From an uncultured bacterium (GTDB lineage: Bacteria > Cyanobacteriota > Vampirovibrionia > Gastranaerophilales > Gastranaerophilaceae): DNA of 64,000 nucleotides. Position 1 is the stretch's first letter; each line of letters starts with the position of its first letter. The translations under genes and the position numbers were made by a program. Shown piece by piece: positions 8,333 to 17,975 of this stretch. Under the pieces are notes generated by a model. It searched no databases. It was not told the DNA's origin and saw only the letters and a list, made by a program, of their open reading frames with translations. Location of the stretch: assembly GCA_903868125.1 (NCBI GenBank), contig CAIPUE010000032.1:62001-126000 (forward strand), in the 5' to 3' direction.

Positions 8333-9262
8333 TTAATCTTTTGAAACGCAAAGTCCTTGATTGTTAATGAGTTCAATATCTTCTTCGGGTTTGGCTCCTG
8401 TTGTGGTCAGGTAATTTCCGACAAGAAGTGCGTTAATCCCTGCTTTAATACCGAGTTTTTGATATTCTTTTGAAAATCTTGTTGTTCTACCGCCTGCGTA
8501 TCTTAACAAAGATTTAGGAAGTGCAATTCTAAAAATGCAAATTGTTCTTAAAATTTCTTCTTCATCAATCGCGGAAAAAGTATTCTCCAAAGGTGTTCCT
8601 TCAATCGGATTTAAAAAATTGATAGGAACAGATGTTGGATTTAATTCAGCGAGTTCAAGCGCCATCTCAATTCGCTGTTCTCTTGTTTCGCCCATCCCTA
8701 TAATGACACCTGCACAGGCTTCTATGCCATATTTTTGGACTAATTTCACAGTTCTTACCCTGTCGCTGAAATTATGGGTGGTACAAATTTCTCCATGGTA
8801 AGATTCAGCTGTATTTATGTTGTGATTGTATCTCTCGCAGCCCGCTTCTTTAATTTGTTTCACCTGTTCCTCATCCAATAGTCCGAGCGAACAGCAAGAG
8901 TGCAAGCCGTCGATTTGGGCAACTTCTTTTATCATTTCAAGAATTTTAGGGAAATCTTCTTGTTCAGGCTTTGTACCTGATGTAACAACACAAAATCTGG
9001 TTGCGCCGTTTTCTTTAGCGCTCAACGCTGCTTTTTTAACTTCCTCAACCGGCAAAAGCGAATGAACTTCAATTTTCGCTTTGTTGTGGATACTTTGAGA
9101 ACAGTATTTGCAATTTTCCTTGCATTTTCCCGTTTTTGCGCTGATTATACTGCAAAATTCAACATCGTCACCAAAGTTTTTTTTGGTTATCGCCGACGAC
9201 ATCTCGATTAATTCATCAATAGGTAAATTATATAAGTTTAATAATTCGTTTTTATTAAGCAT
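8333..9262 (-). CDS. bioB: Biotin synthase
   Basis: The protein has 309 residues, normal for BioB. It is a radical SAM enzyme that inserts sulfur into dethiobiotin. The 4Fe-4S motif C47-x3-C51-x2-C54 (GKCKENCKYCSQS) is intact. Other family signatures are VTSGT, NHNINTAE, GVIIGMGET and the RYAGGR stretch that helps hold the second cluster. No other biotin genes are nearby, so this is an orphan step in this window. On the minus strand an extended -10 (TGTTACAAT) ends 7 nt before the ATG and no Shine-Dalgarno is visible, so the mRNA is probably leaderless. Confidence 0.93.
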   Translation of the reverse strand: MLNKNELLNLYNLPIDELIEMSSAITKKNFGDDVEFCSIISAKTGKCKENCKYCSQSIHNKAKIEVHSLLPVEEVKKAALSAKENGATRFCVVTSGTKPEQEDFPKILEMIKEVAQIDGLHSCCSLGLLDEEQVKQIKEAGCERYNHNINTAESYHGEICTTHNFSDRVRTVKLVQKYGIEACAGVIIGMGETREQRIEMALELAELNPTSVPINFLNPIEGTPLENTFSAIDEEEILRTICIFRIALPKSLLRYAGGRTTRFSKEYQKLGIKAGINALLVGNYLTTTGAKPEEDIELINNQGLCVSKD

Positions 9263-9295
9263 AATGTTGATTGTAACATGAAATTACCAAATTGT

Positions 9296-10849
9296 TTAAA
9301 CAAACCTTTCACCAATTTCAGATTCTACTTGGATACGCCCCATTCGTACTTCGACAGGTTTATCTTTAAAAACTTCTCTTAAATACTCTATAATACCGCT
9401 TTGATGATTATATGGATATATTTTGATATTAGGGTCTTTGGGGTCTTTTTTTAAGCTCGACATTCCACCGACTCCATTCATTAAATAAGTGTCATATAGT
9501 ACTGTATATTCTTTGTTATCTGACATTTTATCCAAACACTCCCCTAGTTTTCCATCTTTGCCTATTAAATACACATCTTTTATTTTTTTATTGCTTCCAA
9601 CTGTATATCTTAAGCCCCCAACTTGTAATAATCCAAGCGTTTGTTTAGAGAATCTAGTTGTTTCAACTCCCCAATTAAGTGCTTCAAACAACTGTTTCTT
9701 GGTGAATATTGCTTCGACCATAATTACTTGATGCGTGAATTGAAATGCATTTTTAATATCTTTTATGCTAATTTTACCTTTGCGAATATCTGCCTTTATT
9801 TCACCTGAGTTGATTAATGCTATTTGAGCTTTTGAATCAGGATTAATTTTCTTTACTAACCAAAACATAGAATCAGCCAACAAGTTGGCTACGGGATTTT
9901 CCTGCGTTTTTCTTTGCTTACATTCTAACGATTGATTAGAATAACATATAATCTCGTTATTTTGCAAAATTTTATCTTCTAACGCTTTAATTTTAAGCGA
10001 GGGTGGATAATTTTTGGTTTTTTGAATCTTATTTTTGCACTTTTTAGGAATTAAAACGCCATTACCATCAAAAACAGCACGTAAAAGTCCGAACGTCCCT
10101 AAATCTTCACTAAGTTTATTTACGTCATTTGCTGCTTCAACTGACACTACTTTAACAGGTTCTCCCCTTTCAGAAGTAAACCATCTACTATATTTTTTAT
10201 GGTCATGTCCACCCACAATAACATCAATACCACCTATTTTTGTAAGATTTTTATAATAATGAAAACCTTTTTTAGATTTTTTTCCAGTATGTGCCATCAA
10301 AAATATTTTATTTATGCCAAGTTTTTCTAATTCCGCTACTTCTTGCCTGATTGATATCACTGTTGAATCAAAATCTTGTACATTAAAGTAATTATTAAAA
10401 TCAGCCCTATGTATAAGTTCTTCACTATCTAATGGAGAAATAGCAATAACTCCAAATCTTTCACCACCTCTCTCGATAATTGTTGATTTTGCTATTTTAT
10501 GCTCTAACTGATTTGGCCTAGAAAAATGTAAATTAGCAGATAGAAACTTTATTTTAGTTTTTGCCAGTTCTACAGCTTTAGCCCAAAAATCTCCGCCTTC
10601 TAATTCATGATTAGCCACCGTTGATACATCAACACCACTTAAATCCATTGCTTTAAGCATTAAAATATTTGGCTCTAAATCACTCGCTATATTTAAATCT
10701 CCATTTGCAAGTTCTATTGTATTAGGATGAATCCTTCTAAATTCGTCCATGGCCGTTTTAAAATGTCTTACATTTTTTATATTATTATGAACATCACTGA
10801 TATAAACTATATTAAGTGTTATGTGGCCTTTGCCTATCTTTGGAATCAT
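9296..10849 (-). CDS. 5'-nucleotidase / UshA-like metallophosphatase
   Basis: This 517-residue protein has two domains. Residues ~10-250 are a calcineurin-like metallophosphatase: ISDVHNN, ANGDLN, VANHELEGGD, MAHTGKK and GGHDHKKY supply the two-metal site. Residues ~320-480 match the 5'-nucleotidase C-terminal domain (NSGEIKADIRKG, VGGLRYTV, LMNGVGGM). The family hydrolyses nucleotides or cyclic nucleotides to nucleosides. No signal peptide is visible (MIPKIGKGHITLNIVYISD), unlike periplasmic UshA, so it may act in the cytoplasm or leave by another route. It is a single gene. Confidence 0.85.
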   Translation of the reverse strand: MIPKIGKGHITLNIVYISDVHNNIKNVRHFKTAMDEFRRIHPNTIELANGDLNIASDLEPNILMLKAMDLSGVDVSTVANHELEGGDFWAKAVELAKTKIKFLSANLHFSRPNQLEHKIAKSTIIERGGERFGVIAISPLDSEELIHRADFNNYFNVQDFDSTVISIRQEVAELEKLGINKIFLMAHTGKKSKKGFHYYKNLTKIGGIDVIVGGHDHKKYSRWFTSERGEPVKVVSVEAANDVNKLSEDLGTFGLLRAVFDGNGVLIPKKCKNKIQKTKNYPPSLKIKALEDKILQNNEIICYSNQSLECKQRKTQENPVANLLADSMFWLVKKINPDSKAQIALINSGEIKADIRKGKISIKDIKNAFQFTHQVIMVEAIFTKKQLFEALNWGVETTRFSKQTLGLLQVGGLRYTVGSNKKIKDVYLIGKDGKLGECLDKMSDNKEYTVLYDTYLMNGVGGMSSLKKDPKDPNIKIYPYNHQSGIIEYLREVFKDKPVEVRMGRIQVESEIGERFV

Positions 10850-10982
10850 TTTTAATTTATCTTTCTTGTAGGTATACCGTAATTTAAAAACAGAACAAAA
10901 AAAAAATTGCTATTATTCATGTAAATATTCTTCTTTATTTAAAATATCCTCTTTTTTCATTTATTTTTGTAAACAAACAGGG

Positions 10983-11011
10983 TTGACAATTTTTCTTGTT
11001 TACCGTTTAAT
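10983..11011 (+). promoter_or_regulatory. Sigma-70 type promoter for the cysteine-rich micropeptide
   Basis: TTGACA at 10983-10988, a 17-nt spacer and TTTAAT at 11006-11011. This is one of the best -35 boxes in the window. Transcription should start near 11018, about 25 nt before the micropeptide ATG. The rest of 10850-10982 holds only AT-rich DNA. Confidence 0.65.
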
Positions 11012-11042
11012 GTGAATAATATTTTAGATTTAGGGACGATTT

Positions 11043-11165
11043 ATGAACCATCTGTACAAAAGAATGAAGAATATCTGCTCAATGACAACAGAAGAATGTT
11101 GTTGCTTAATGTCATGCCTTATGGTTAAGATTCGATGGAAATGTTGCTATTGCTATTGTTTATAA
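11043..11165 (+). CDS. Cysteine-rich 40-residue micropeptide
   Basis: The ORF runs ATG to TAA (40 codons) and is preceded by TAGGGA, 6 nt upstream. It encodes nine cysteines: C12, the C19-C20-C21 triplet, C25, and C34-C35-x-C37-x-C39, ending WKCCYCYCL. It has its own strong promoter and its own terminator at 11195, so it is a complete small transcription unit. The residue pattern suggests metal or Fe-S binding or redox sensing, or a cysteine-codon leader peptide whose translation is sensed. I know no named family for it. Confidence 0.5.
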   Translation: MNHLYKRMKNICSMTTEECCCLMSCLMVKIRWKCCYCYCL

Positions 11166-11194
11166 ACGAATTTAAATAAAATTAAAGTTTAAAC

Positions 11195-11230
11195 AAATCC
11201 GTCAATCTTAAAATAAGATGGCGGGTTTTT
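11195..11230 (+). terminator. Intrinsic terminator after the micropeptide
   Basis: AAATCCGTCAATCTTA pairs with TAAGATGGCGGGTTTT through one bulge and two G-U pairs, with a short AAA loop and a T-run. It ends the micropeptide unit, or could act as an attenuator before the membrane-protein gene at 11286. Confidence 0.65.
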
Positions 11231-11285
11231 GTATATATTTTAAGCAGAATAAAACTAAAAGAAAGGATAATCATTCTCGGAAATT

Positions 11286-12488
11286 ATGAGAATCGAACAA
11301 CAACAAACTTACAACCATACCCCAAAATTTCAAGGAATTACAGATCAGGTAATGGGAAAGATATTTTTAAATAAGGCTCTATTCGATCTTACGAGTTCGG
11401 ATATTCCTTGGGTTGTTATGGCGAATAACAAAGAAGAACGCAGAGAAAGGATTAATCGCTCTGTCTTGAGTATCGGAATGGTTTTTGCATCGCCGCTTCT
11501 TTTATTACCTTTTATAAATCGCTTTGCACTAAAAAAGGTAGCAAAGCTTACCACAAAATTTTGGTCTGAAGAATACGGTATAATTAAGTTATCCAACAAA
11601 TATCTGGTTAGTCCCGAAAAAACAAAAGAGGGATTGGACAAACTTTCTAAAAAGTTAAATATTGATTTTAAACCTGTTTTAGATAGAGTTGATGGAGATT
11701 ATGACAAATTAAGAAAAAGACTTTCCACCGCAAAAAATATTGTTCTCGGCAGCGACATAATGCTTATTGCGGGACCTTTCGGTCATATAGGATTTTTTAA
11801 TGCTTGGCAGACCGAGAAAAAGACGGGACAAACAGGTTATTCTGCTGAATTAAAAATGGCGAATAAAGAAGTTGTTGAAAAAAGAGCTGCGGAATTTAAG
11901 AAAAACGAAAAATTAAGATATGGTGCTTTTTTAGGAGTGCTTGCAGGAACATCTATAGGTCTTCCTATGGCAATCAGGCACGGGCTAATTACAAAAAATG
12001 TAAATAAATTCACTATATTGGTAAAAAAACATGGTAGCAAATTTGATTACAAAAATGCCATTTTTATGGAATTATTACCTATGGCTGTCAGTTTTGTCGC
12101 CGCACATTTTGGGGTTTTTATGGCTTCAAGAAATAATACCGAAAGAAAAGATAACTTAATCCGTTCAAGTGCGAGTTTGGCAATATTTTTCTTAGGTGAT
12201 ATTCTGCTGTCAAGTATACTTGGTAGGATTTCCGATAAATCACGTTTGAAAACGAATTTGATTAAACGCGACGGAGAAAAAACGTTACTAAACAAATACC
12301 TTCCTCCTATAAAAAAATTGGAAGAACTGAAAATGATGAATTCACCGAAAGATGTAAAAATGGCAAAAGGAATCTTCTGGCTAAACTTTGTCGTTCTCTC
12401 TATCCTAATGGGTGTAGTTACCCCTTATTTCATAAATAAAATTATTAAAGAAGATGTTGAGCAGGATGCAAATAAAAAATCGGCATAA
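11286..12488 (+). CDS. Hypothetical multi-pass membrane protein with PKFQGI leader
   Basis: This 400-residue protein begins MRIEQQQTYNHTPKFQGI, carrying the F-x-G type leader motif at residues 13-18. I see about six hydrophobic segments: VLSIGMVFASPLLLLPFI (~60), IVLGSDIMLIAGPFGHIGFF (~157), FLGVLAGTSIGLPMAI (~217), LLPMAVSFVAAHFGVFMA (~262), SASLAIFFLGDILLSSIL (~298) and IFWLNFVVLSILMGVVTPY (~365). Segments are joined by basic loops. No family is recognised. It reads as a lineage-specific membrane protein. It lies 120 nt downstream of the micropeptide and converges on nupC. Confidence 0.75.
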   Translation: MRIEQQQTYNHTPKFQGITDQVMGKIFLNKALFDLTSSDIPWVVMANNKEERRERINRSVLSIGMVFASPLLLLPFINRFALKKVAKLTTKFWSEEYGIIKLSNKYLVSPEKTKEGLDKLSKKLNIDFKPVLDRVDGDYDKLRKRLSTAKNIVLGSDIMLIAGPFGHIGFFNAWQTEKKTGQTGYSAELKMANKEVVEKRAAEFKKNEKLRYGAFLGVLAGTSIGLPMAIRHGLITKNVNKFTILVKKHGSKFDYKNAIFMELLPMAVSFVAAHFGVFMASRNNTERKDNLIRSSASLAIFFLGDILLSSILGRISDKSRLKTNLIKRDGEKTLLNKYLPPIKKLEELKMMNSPKDVKMAKGIFWLNFVVLSILMGVVTPYFINKIIKEDVEQDANKKSA

Positions 12489-12502
12489 GTTTTTCAACTA
12501 AA

Positions 12503-13780
12503 TTACCCCAGCAATATTCCCGCGATACATGCTGACATATAAGATGCCAAAGTTCCGCAAATTAATGCTCTTACGCCCAATCTGGAAAGATTTTTTCTCT
12601 GATTAGGTGCAATCTCACCAATCCCTCCTATTTGAATTGCAATTGAGCTTAAATTAGCAAATCCGCACAAAGCAAAACTTGCAATAATAAAACTTTTATC
12701 AGATATAACATTTTTTATTGCAACCAAATCTACATATCCCAACATTTCGTTTAGAATAAATTTTGTTCCAAGCAATGAACCTACCGAACTTGCATCTTTC
12801 ATAGGAACGCCCATAAAATAAGCAAATATAGCAAAAAATTTGCCAATAATAGCTTTCATTGAAAGGTGATTGATATCCAATCCTAAAAACGCCAAATTCA
12901 AATGAATTGCATTGTGTAAAAGTACACCAAATTTACCTAAAAACCAATCAATCATTGCTATTAGTGCAACAAAGGCAAGCAAAACCGCAATGACTTTTAA
13001 AGAAACTGCCAAACCATCTGAAGCGCCCCTTGCAATTGAATCAATTACATTTACATGTGTTCTTCTTTTACTTATTTTAACTTCATGTTTAGTCTCAGGT
13101 TCTCCGTCTTCGGGATAAACTATTTTTGAAATCACCAGCGCACCCGGTGCCGCCATAATTGAGGCAGCAAGCAAATATTGTGCAGGAACTCCCATCCCGA
13201 CATAAAGCGCCATAACTCCACCTGAAATACAAGCCATACTGCCCGCCATCGATGCCAACAGTTCAGAGCGTGTCAAGTTGGGGACATAGGGCTTAATCAT
13301 AATCTGAGCCATAATTTGCCCAACGAAAGAACTGGCTACGTTTGAAAACGCTTCAGCACCGCTTACGTCCATTATTTTGTACATCGCTTTACTTAAAACA
13401 GCAATTATCCTTTGCATAATTTTATAATAGTACAGGATATTTACGAGAACGGTAATAAAAATGGTTGTTGCCAAAAGTTGCAGCGCAAAAACGATAGAAC
13501 CGGAACCGAAAATTTGGCTCAATTTTTCGCTACTGCTCAATGGTCCAAACATAAAAGCAGAACCTTGTGTTGCGAATTCAAGAATTTTTTGGATAAACAA
13601 TCCGATATTTCCAAAGATAACTTGTCCCAGCGGTGTTTTTAAAACAAAAACAGCCAAAAGAATCTGAAGAAAAAATCCCATTCCTATAGTTTTAAAATTT
13701 ATTGCTTTTTTATTGTTTGACATTGAAAAAGCAGCCAAAAATATAAAAACTATTCCGAATATTCCAAAAAATCTATCCAT
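12503..13780 (-). CDS. NupC-type concentrative nucleoside transporter
   Basis: The 425-residue membrane protein carries CNT-family signatures: a central SELLASMAGSMACISGGVMALY stretch with a GxxxPxxYLLAASIMAAPGAL motif, then ALCGFANLSSIAIQIGGIGE near the C-terminus, where the conserved aromatic/N-x-S substrate motif lies. It imports nucleosides with protons or sodium. The start has a good GGAG site. It is the last gene of an mtnP-yggT-nupC series, consistent with purine nucleoside salvage. Its 3' end converges on the gene at 11286. Confidence 0.9.
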   Translation of the reverse strand: MDRFFGIFGIVFIFLAAFSMSNNKKAINFKTIGMGFFLQILLAVFVLKTPLGQVIFGNIGLFIQKILEFATQGSAFMFGPLSSSEKLSQIFGSGSIVFALQLLATTIFITVLVNILYYYKIMQRIIAVLSKAMYKIMDVSGAEAFSNVASSFVGQIMAQIMIKPYVPNLTRSELLASMAGSMACISGGVMALYVGMGVPAQYLLAASIMAAPGALVISKIVYPEDGEPETKHEVKISKRRTHVNVIDSIARGASDGLAVSLKVIAVLLAFVALIAMIDWFLGKFGVLLHNAIHLNLAFLGLDINHLSMKAIIGKFFAIFAYFMGVPMKDASSVGSLLGTKFILNEMLGYVDLVAIKNVISDKSFIIASFALCGFANLSSIAIQIGGIGEIAPNQRKNLSRLGVRALICGTLASYMSACIAGILLG

Positions 13781-13804
13781 TAAATATCTCCATTTTAGTT
13801 TATT

Positions 13805-14071
13805 TTAGCCAACGATTGAGGCAACCAGATTTGTAACTACAACTTGAATGATTTGAAGCACAATAATTGCGATTATTGGAGAAAAATCCAGCCCACCGAC
13901 AGGCGGAATGAATCTTCTAAAAACATTCAAATACATATCGGTAACCTCTCTGATAGATTTAATCGGCTGTTGATGCCAATCTATACTTGGTATCCAAGTC
14001 AAAAATATTCTTAAAATTATTAACAAGAAATAAAAATAAAAAATATTATCTACAATTTTTACAATATCCAT
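13805..14071 (-). CDS. YggT-family small membrane protein
   Basis: The 88-residue protein begins MDIVKIVDNIFYFYFLLIIL and has two membrane segments around FLTWIPSIDW and a DMYLNVFRRFIPPVGGLDFSPIIAI motif, diagnostic of YggT/Ycf19. The family is linked to envelope or division functions and, in cyanobacteria and plastids, to complex assembly. A GTG nine bases upstream is in frame, but the GGAG ribosome-binding site overlaps it, so I chose ATG at 14071. That site overlaps the end of mtnP, implying co-transcription. Confidence 0.88.
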   Translation of the reverse strand: MDIVKIVDNIFYFYFLLIILRIFLTWIPSIDWHQQPIKSIREVTDMYLNVFRRFIPPVGGLDFSPIIAIIVLQIIQVVVTNLVASIVG

Positions 14072-14082
14072 AAATCTCACTC

Positions 14083-14889
14083 CTAAAGCTGCGAATTAAC
14101 TTTTGTATACGCACAATCACAATTTTCTCTCTCAGACGGTATATTTTCAATCATCTTAAACAAAAGTCGTTTCAATTTTTCTACGTTAGAATCGAACACT
14201 CTCATAACCTCATGATGAGAAACAGGTGCCACATCTCCGACCAAGCCCGCATCATAATCTGTTATCAACGAAATATTTAATGGGCACATATCCATTTCTT
14301 TTACCAAATAATTTTCAGGGAAAGCAGACATATTAATAACCTCCCAACCTTGATTAGTAAAAAATTTCGATTCGGCTTTTGTTGAAAATCTCGGACCGTT
14401 AATTACAACTATTGAACCGGTTTGATGGACAGTTATACCTTCTTGTTGCGCTGTTTTTATAGCTAATTTTCTTAATTCAGGGCAATATAAGTCAGCGGGC
14501 GAAGGGTGTGTTACAATCGGACCTTCAAAAAATGTATTTTGCCTTCCATCAGTCCAATCAACAAATTGGTCGCAGATTACAAAATCACCCGGTTTAACAT
14601 GCTTTTGCAGGCTTCCCGATGCGCAAGGGGAAATAACCCTTTCAACGCCAATGGATTTCATCGCCCAAACATTCGCACGATAGTTAATCAAATGCGGCAA
14701 AATACTGTGATTTCTTCCGTGTCTTGGCATAAATGCAACTTTATGTTTCCCGATTTCTCCTATGAAAAAATTATCACTGGGCATCCCATAAGGAGTTTCA
14801 ACTTTGACTTCTTCTATATTATCCAAAAATTTATAAAAACCCGAACCGCCAAAAACTCCTATTTTAGCTAACTGTTTCTGCTCTTTCAT
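14083..14889 (-). CDS. mtnP: 5'-methylthioadenosine / purine nucleoside phosphorylase
   Basis: The 268-residue protein follows the MTAP layout: IGVFGGSGFY (phosphate loop), MPRHGRNHSILPHLINYRANVWA, ISPCASGSLQ, INGPRFSTKAESKFF and a C-terminal INMSAFPE followed by ITDYDAG. It cleaves methylthioadenosine (or a purine nucleoside) to the free base and ribose-1-phosphate derivative, recycling polyamine or SAM by-products. Position before yggT and nupC supports nucleoside salvage. A GGGAG site precedes ATG. The choice between MTA and other 6-amino or 6-oxo purine substrates cannot be settled by eye. Confidence 0.9.
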   Translation of the reverse strand: MKEQKQLAKIGVFGGSGFYKFLDNIEEVKVETPYGMPSDNFFIGEIGKHKVAFMPRHGRNHSILPHLINYRANVWAMKSIGVERVISPCASGSLQKHVKPGDFVICDQFVDWTDGRQNTFFEGPIVTHPSPADLYCPELRKLAIKTAQQEGITVHQTGSIVVINGPRFSTKAESKFFTNQGWEVINMSAFPENYLVKEMDMCPLNISLITDYDAGLVGDVAPVSHHEVMRVFDSNVEKLKRLLFKMIENIPSERENCDCAYTKVNSQL

Positions 14890-14955
14890 ACTTACACTCC
14901 CTACTATTCTATTTAGTCATTAAATAATTTTAACACAAAAATAGTTACGGTATCA

Positions 14956-17847
14956 TCAAGCCTCAAGAATATTTTTTGTTAACTCTAATAATTCATTACA
15001 ACTGGTTATAATATTAGCCAGATATTCTATTTGTTTATCTCGTGCAAGTTCAATTTCAGATAATCTCTTGGAATTCTTCATTATACTCTCTACCGGTTCT
15101 TGAATACTTCTTTTAACTTTCGCAATTATTCTACCTTTCGTTTGTAAAGCTTCTTGTGTCTTTAGGTATAATTCGGCATGATATAAGGCAATACCGGCTT
15201 GGGAACATATACTTCGGATTCTTTTAATATCATCATCAGTCAGTTCGCAAGTTTTAGAGGTAAACGCAACACAAAAATACCCCATCATTGTGCCTTCATA
15301 CAAAACAGGGAAGCTATAGCTTGATTTAATTTTTGTTTCGGCATGGAACGAAATAAATTCGGGAGTTTGCGGGTGTTTTTCAATATATTCTTTCCAATTA
15401 GGAATAATTCGCTCTCTTTTTTCCATTAGCAGCTGCATATGTTCTGCCATAATTGAGCTGGATAAATCGTAATTCACAAAACTTTTTTCTTTGGAGCTGG
15501 ATAAATATTCTGATTTTTCTTCTACCGGAAGATATTTATTAAGATTTGAGTTATATTCCGAAAAATATACTCTATCTGCGTCAAAATACTTGCCGATATT
15601 TTTTACAAAAAGATGTTTAATTATATTTTTGTCTAATGTATTTCTCATTATTTCAATAATATTTTGGCTGATTCGCTCTCTTTCGGACTGTAACTGAATT
15701 TTTTCGTACAATTTTGCTTGATGAAGAGCTATTGCAATTTGATTTGTAATAAGATTTAAGAATTGGATTTCATCCTCACCTACATCACGTTGCTTGTCAA
15801 CGTAGTGTAGAACAAGATCGCCTAAGAATTCATTTTTATAAGATATTGGAAATACCAGTGCCGAGTAAACTTTGTACTTTTCAACAGCGGCTCTTTCTGC
15901 CACAAATTGTTCATCATCTATATCAAAACTTTCATCATCAATTAAAAATCTGTTTTCATCAATAATTAAACGTTTCCCTTTTTTAAATTCAGCTACAAAA
16001 TGTGGGATATGCTCATTTAAATCCACTCCTTTATAGCTGATAATCTCACTTGAGGATAAATATTCTTCATCTACAATCAAAAAATTGTCGAGTTTTTGAT
16101 TATATTCCATGATAAAACATCTATCTGCGTTTAATGCTTTTCCGATATTGTTGACAATTTTTTTCTTTGTTTCACTTACGTCTAGCGAATTTCTCATGGC
16201 TTCAGCCACATTTCTTAATAACATTTCTCTTTTAGCTTGTTCTTCGGTTGCTTTAAACAGTTCTGCCTGATAAATAGCTATTGCAACCTGATTGGCTATA
16301 ATAGTTAATAAATTAATCTCATCAGCATCTATAAAATGGACTCTTGTATAATGGACAGATAATGTGCCGAGCAAAGTATCTGAATAAAATAGAGGGATTG
16401 TAAAAGCTGAATTTATCCCAAATTTTTCAATTGCCTCTCTTTCGGGTTCAAAATATTTTCTTTCATTATTGATAAATATCTTTTTATCATAAACAAGCAG
16501 AATTTGTCCGCGTTGAAACGCCTGCACAAAATCAGGAACTTCTATATTTGAGTCAAATCCTTTATAACTGATTGTATCTTTAGACGATATATATTCATCT
16601 TTGACTATTAAAAACTTTTCTTTTTCCTTGTTATAATCGACAATAAAGCATCTATCAGCGTCTAAAGTTTTGCCAATAATATCAACAATTATATGCTTCA
16701 TTTTCTCTATATCAATCGTACTTCTAATTGTTTCTGTTACTCTTCTTATTAAGGCTTCTCTTTGAGCCTGTTGTTTTACGGTTGAGTACAACTCTGCTTG
16801 ATAAAGTGCCGTTCCTGCCTGTTTTGTTATAATTCGTAAAAAATCAAAATCCTTATGAGTTAAAAGTTTTTTTTCCTTTATAAAATGGATTACCAATGTT
16901 CCTATCATTTGGTCTCTATATTTAACGATTATTCCATAATCTGATTTTACATCGCTAATGCTTAAAGTTTTTACCGATTTATATTCCCAAAGACTTTTTC
17001 TTGATAACGTTTTTTCTAAATCTTTAATAATAATATTTTTTTTGTTTTTTAATTTTGCACAAAATTCCGGAAATTCTTCTTCCGGATTGATACCTATAAG
17101 ACTTTTTATAGTGGGTGATTTTAATTTTTCCAATCGAAAAGGTAAAAATAGATTATTATTTTTATCAAAATCAACAAAAAAGCACCTATCGGCATCAAAA
17201 TAATCGCTTGTGGTCTGTATAAAATATTTTTTAATTTCTTCTGAATCAAGTGTACTTCGCATTTTTGTAATTGTTTTATTTGAAATTTCTTCTCTTTTAG
17301 TCTTATTGATTAATTCATAGTTTTTATGTGCGATTTCAGAAATTGAATTGGCAAAGAGAAATAATAAATCCACAGCTTCTTGGATTTTTTTTCGAGGAAA
17401 AACTTTTATTTTTTTTGCATCTTCCAAATATTTTTCTTCATCTGTATCCAATTCTTTCGCCATGTTTCTAAAGAATTTTTCACTTGGCCTTTTATTAATA
17501 AAAACCTGCCCTCCCATAATTGATGCAATATTTACTCCATTAACCAGAATAGGGATGCTAAAGCCAGCCAATCCCATAGGACAGTTAAAGACTACAGGTT
17601 TGGCATTTTTGGCTGCAATTGCTCCCCATTTCTTAATACAATTATTACATCTGTTTAATCCGATGATATTCTCTCTGGCATATTTAAGGCAAAAATAACT
17701 AAAATTACTTGGCTTTGTGATTGGACCATCTGTATCTATCATAAAACACCCAACGCCAATTGTTTTTGCAAATTTATCTTGTAATTTTTGCAAAAATTTT
17801 ATGTCTACTAAGTCCAGTAAAGTTATTTTTTGTAGTGCATCAGACAT
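14956..17847 (-). CDS. PocR plus four-GAF sensor with degenerate histidine-kinase dimerization helix
   Basis: This 963-residue cytoplasmic protein has no membrane segment. Residues ~10-175 are a PocR sensory domain with its cysteines (RCNNCIKKWG, VVFNCPMGLAGF). Four GAF domains follow at ~190-360, 370-550, 560-745 and 750-900; each begins with a repeat of the type LDxxxIKKxxVxxIGKxxDADRCF and ends ITNQAxIALYQAELY. Residues ~905-963 (KVKRSIQEPVESIMKNSKRLS) align with the dimerization helix of histidine kinases, but the phosphoacceptor histidine is replaced and no ATPase domain follows. It may be a scaffold or partner of another kinase. The stop is real: only 66 nt separate it from mtnP. Confidence 0.8.
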   Translation of the reverse strand: MSDALQKITLLDLVDIKFLQKLQDKFAKTIGVGCFMIDTDGPITKPSNFSYFCLKYARENIIGLNRCNNCIKKWGAIAAKNAKPVVFNCPMGLAGFSIPILVNGVNIASIMGGQVFINKRPSEKFFRNMAKELDTDEEKYLEDAKKIKVFPRKKIQEAVDLLFLFANSISEIAHKNYELINKTKREEISNKTITKMRSTLDSEEIKKYFIQTTSDYFDADRCFFVDFDKNNNLFLPFRLEKLKSPTIKSLIGINPEEEFPEFCAKLKNKKNIIIKDLEKTLSRKSLWEYKSVKTLSISDVKSDYGIIVKYRDQMIGTLVIHFIKEKKLLTHKDFDFLRIITKQAGTALYQAELYSTVKQQAQREALIRRVTETIRSTIDIEKMKHIIVDIIGKTLDADRCFIVDYNKEKEKFLIVKDEYISSKDTISYKGFDSNIEVPDFVQAFQRGQILLVYDKKIFINNERKYFEPEREAIEKFGINSAFTIPLFYSDTLLGTLSVHYTRVHFIDADEINLLTIIANQVAIAIYQAELFKATEEQAKREMLLRNVAEAMRNSLDVSETKKKIVNNIGKALNADRCFIMEYNQKLDNFLIVDEEYLSSSEIISYKGVDLNEHIPHFVAEFKKGKRLIIDENRFLIDDESFDIDDEQFVAERAAVEKYKVYSALVFPISYKNEFLGDLVLHYVDKQRDVGEDEIQFLNLITNQIAIALHQAKLYEKIQLQSERERISQNIIEIMRNTLDKNIIKHLFVKNIGKYFDADRVYFSEYNSNLNKYLPVEEKSEYLSSSKEKSFVNYDLSSSIMAEHMQLLMEKRERIIPNWKEYIEKHPQTPEFISFHAETKIKSSYSFPVLYEGTMMGYFCVAFTSKTCELTDDDIKRIRSICSQAGIALYHAELYLKTQEALQTKGRIIAKVKRSIQEPVESIMKNSKRLSEIELARDKQIEYLANIITSCNELLELTKNILEA

Positions 17848-17975
17848 TTTTATTATTTCCTACGCTTATATAACGGCAGTTTAAAGCAATTTTATAAATA
17901 ATCAAAAGCCCTATCGGGCTATATTAAAGTATGGAATAAATTGTGTACAATATCATATTTTTGATATACTGAAAA

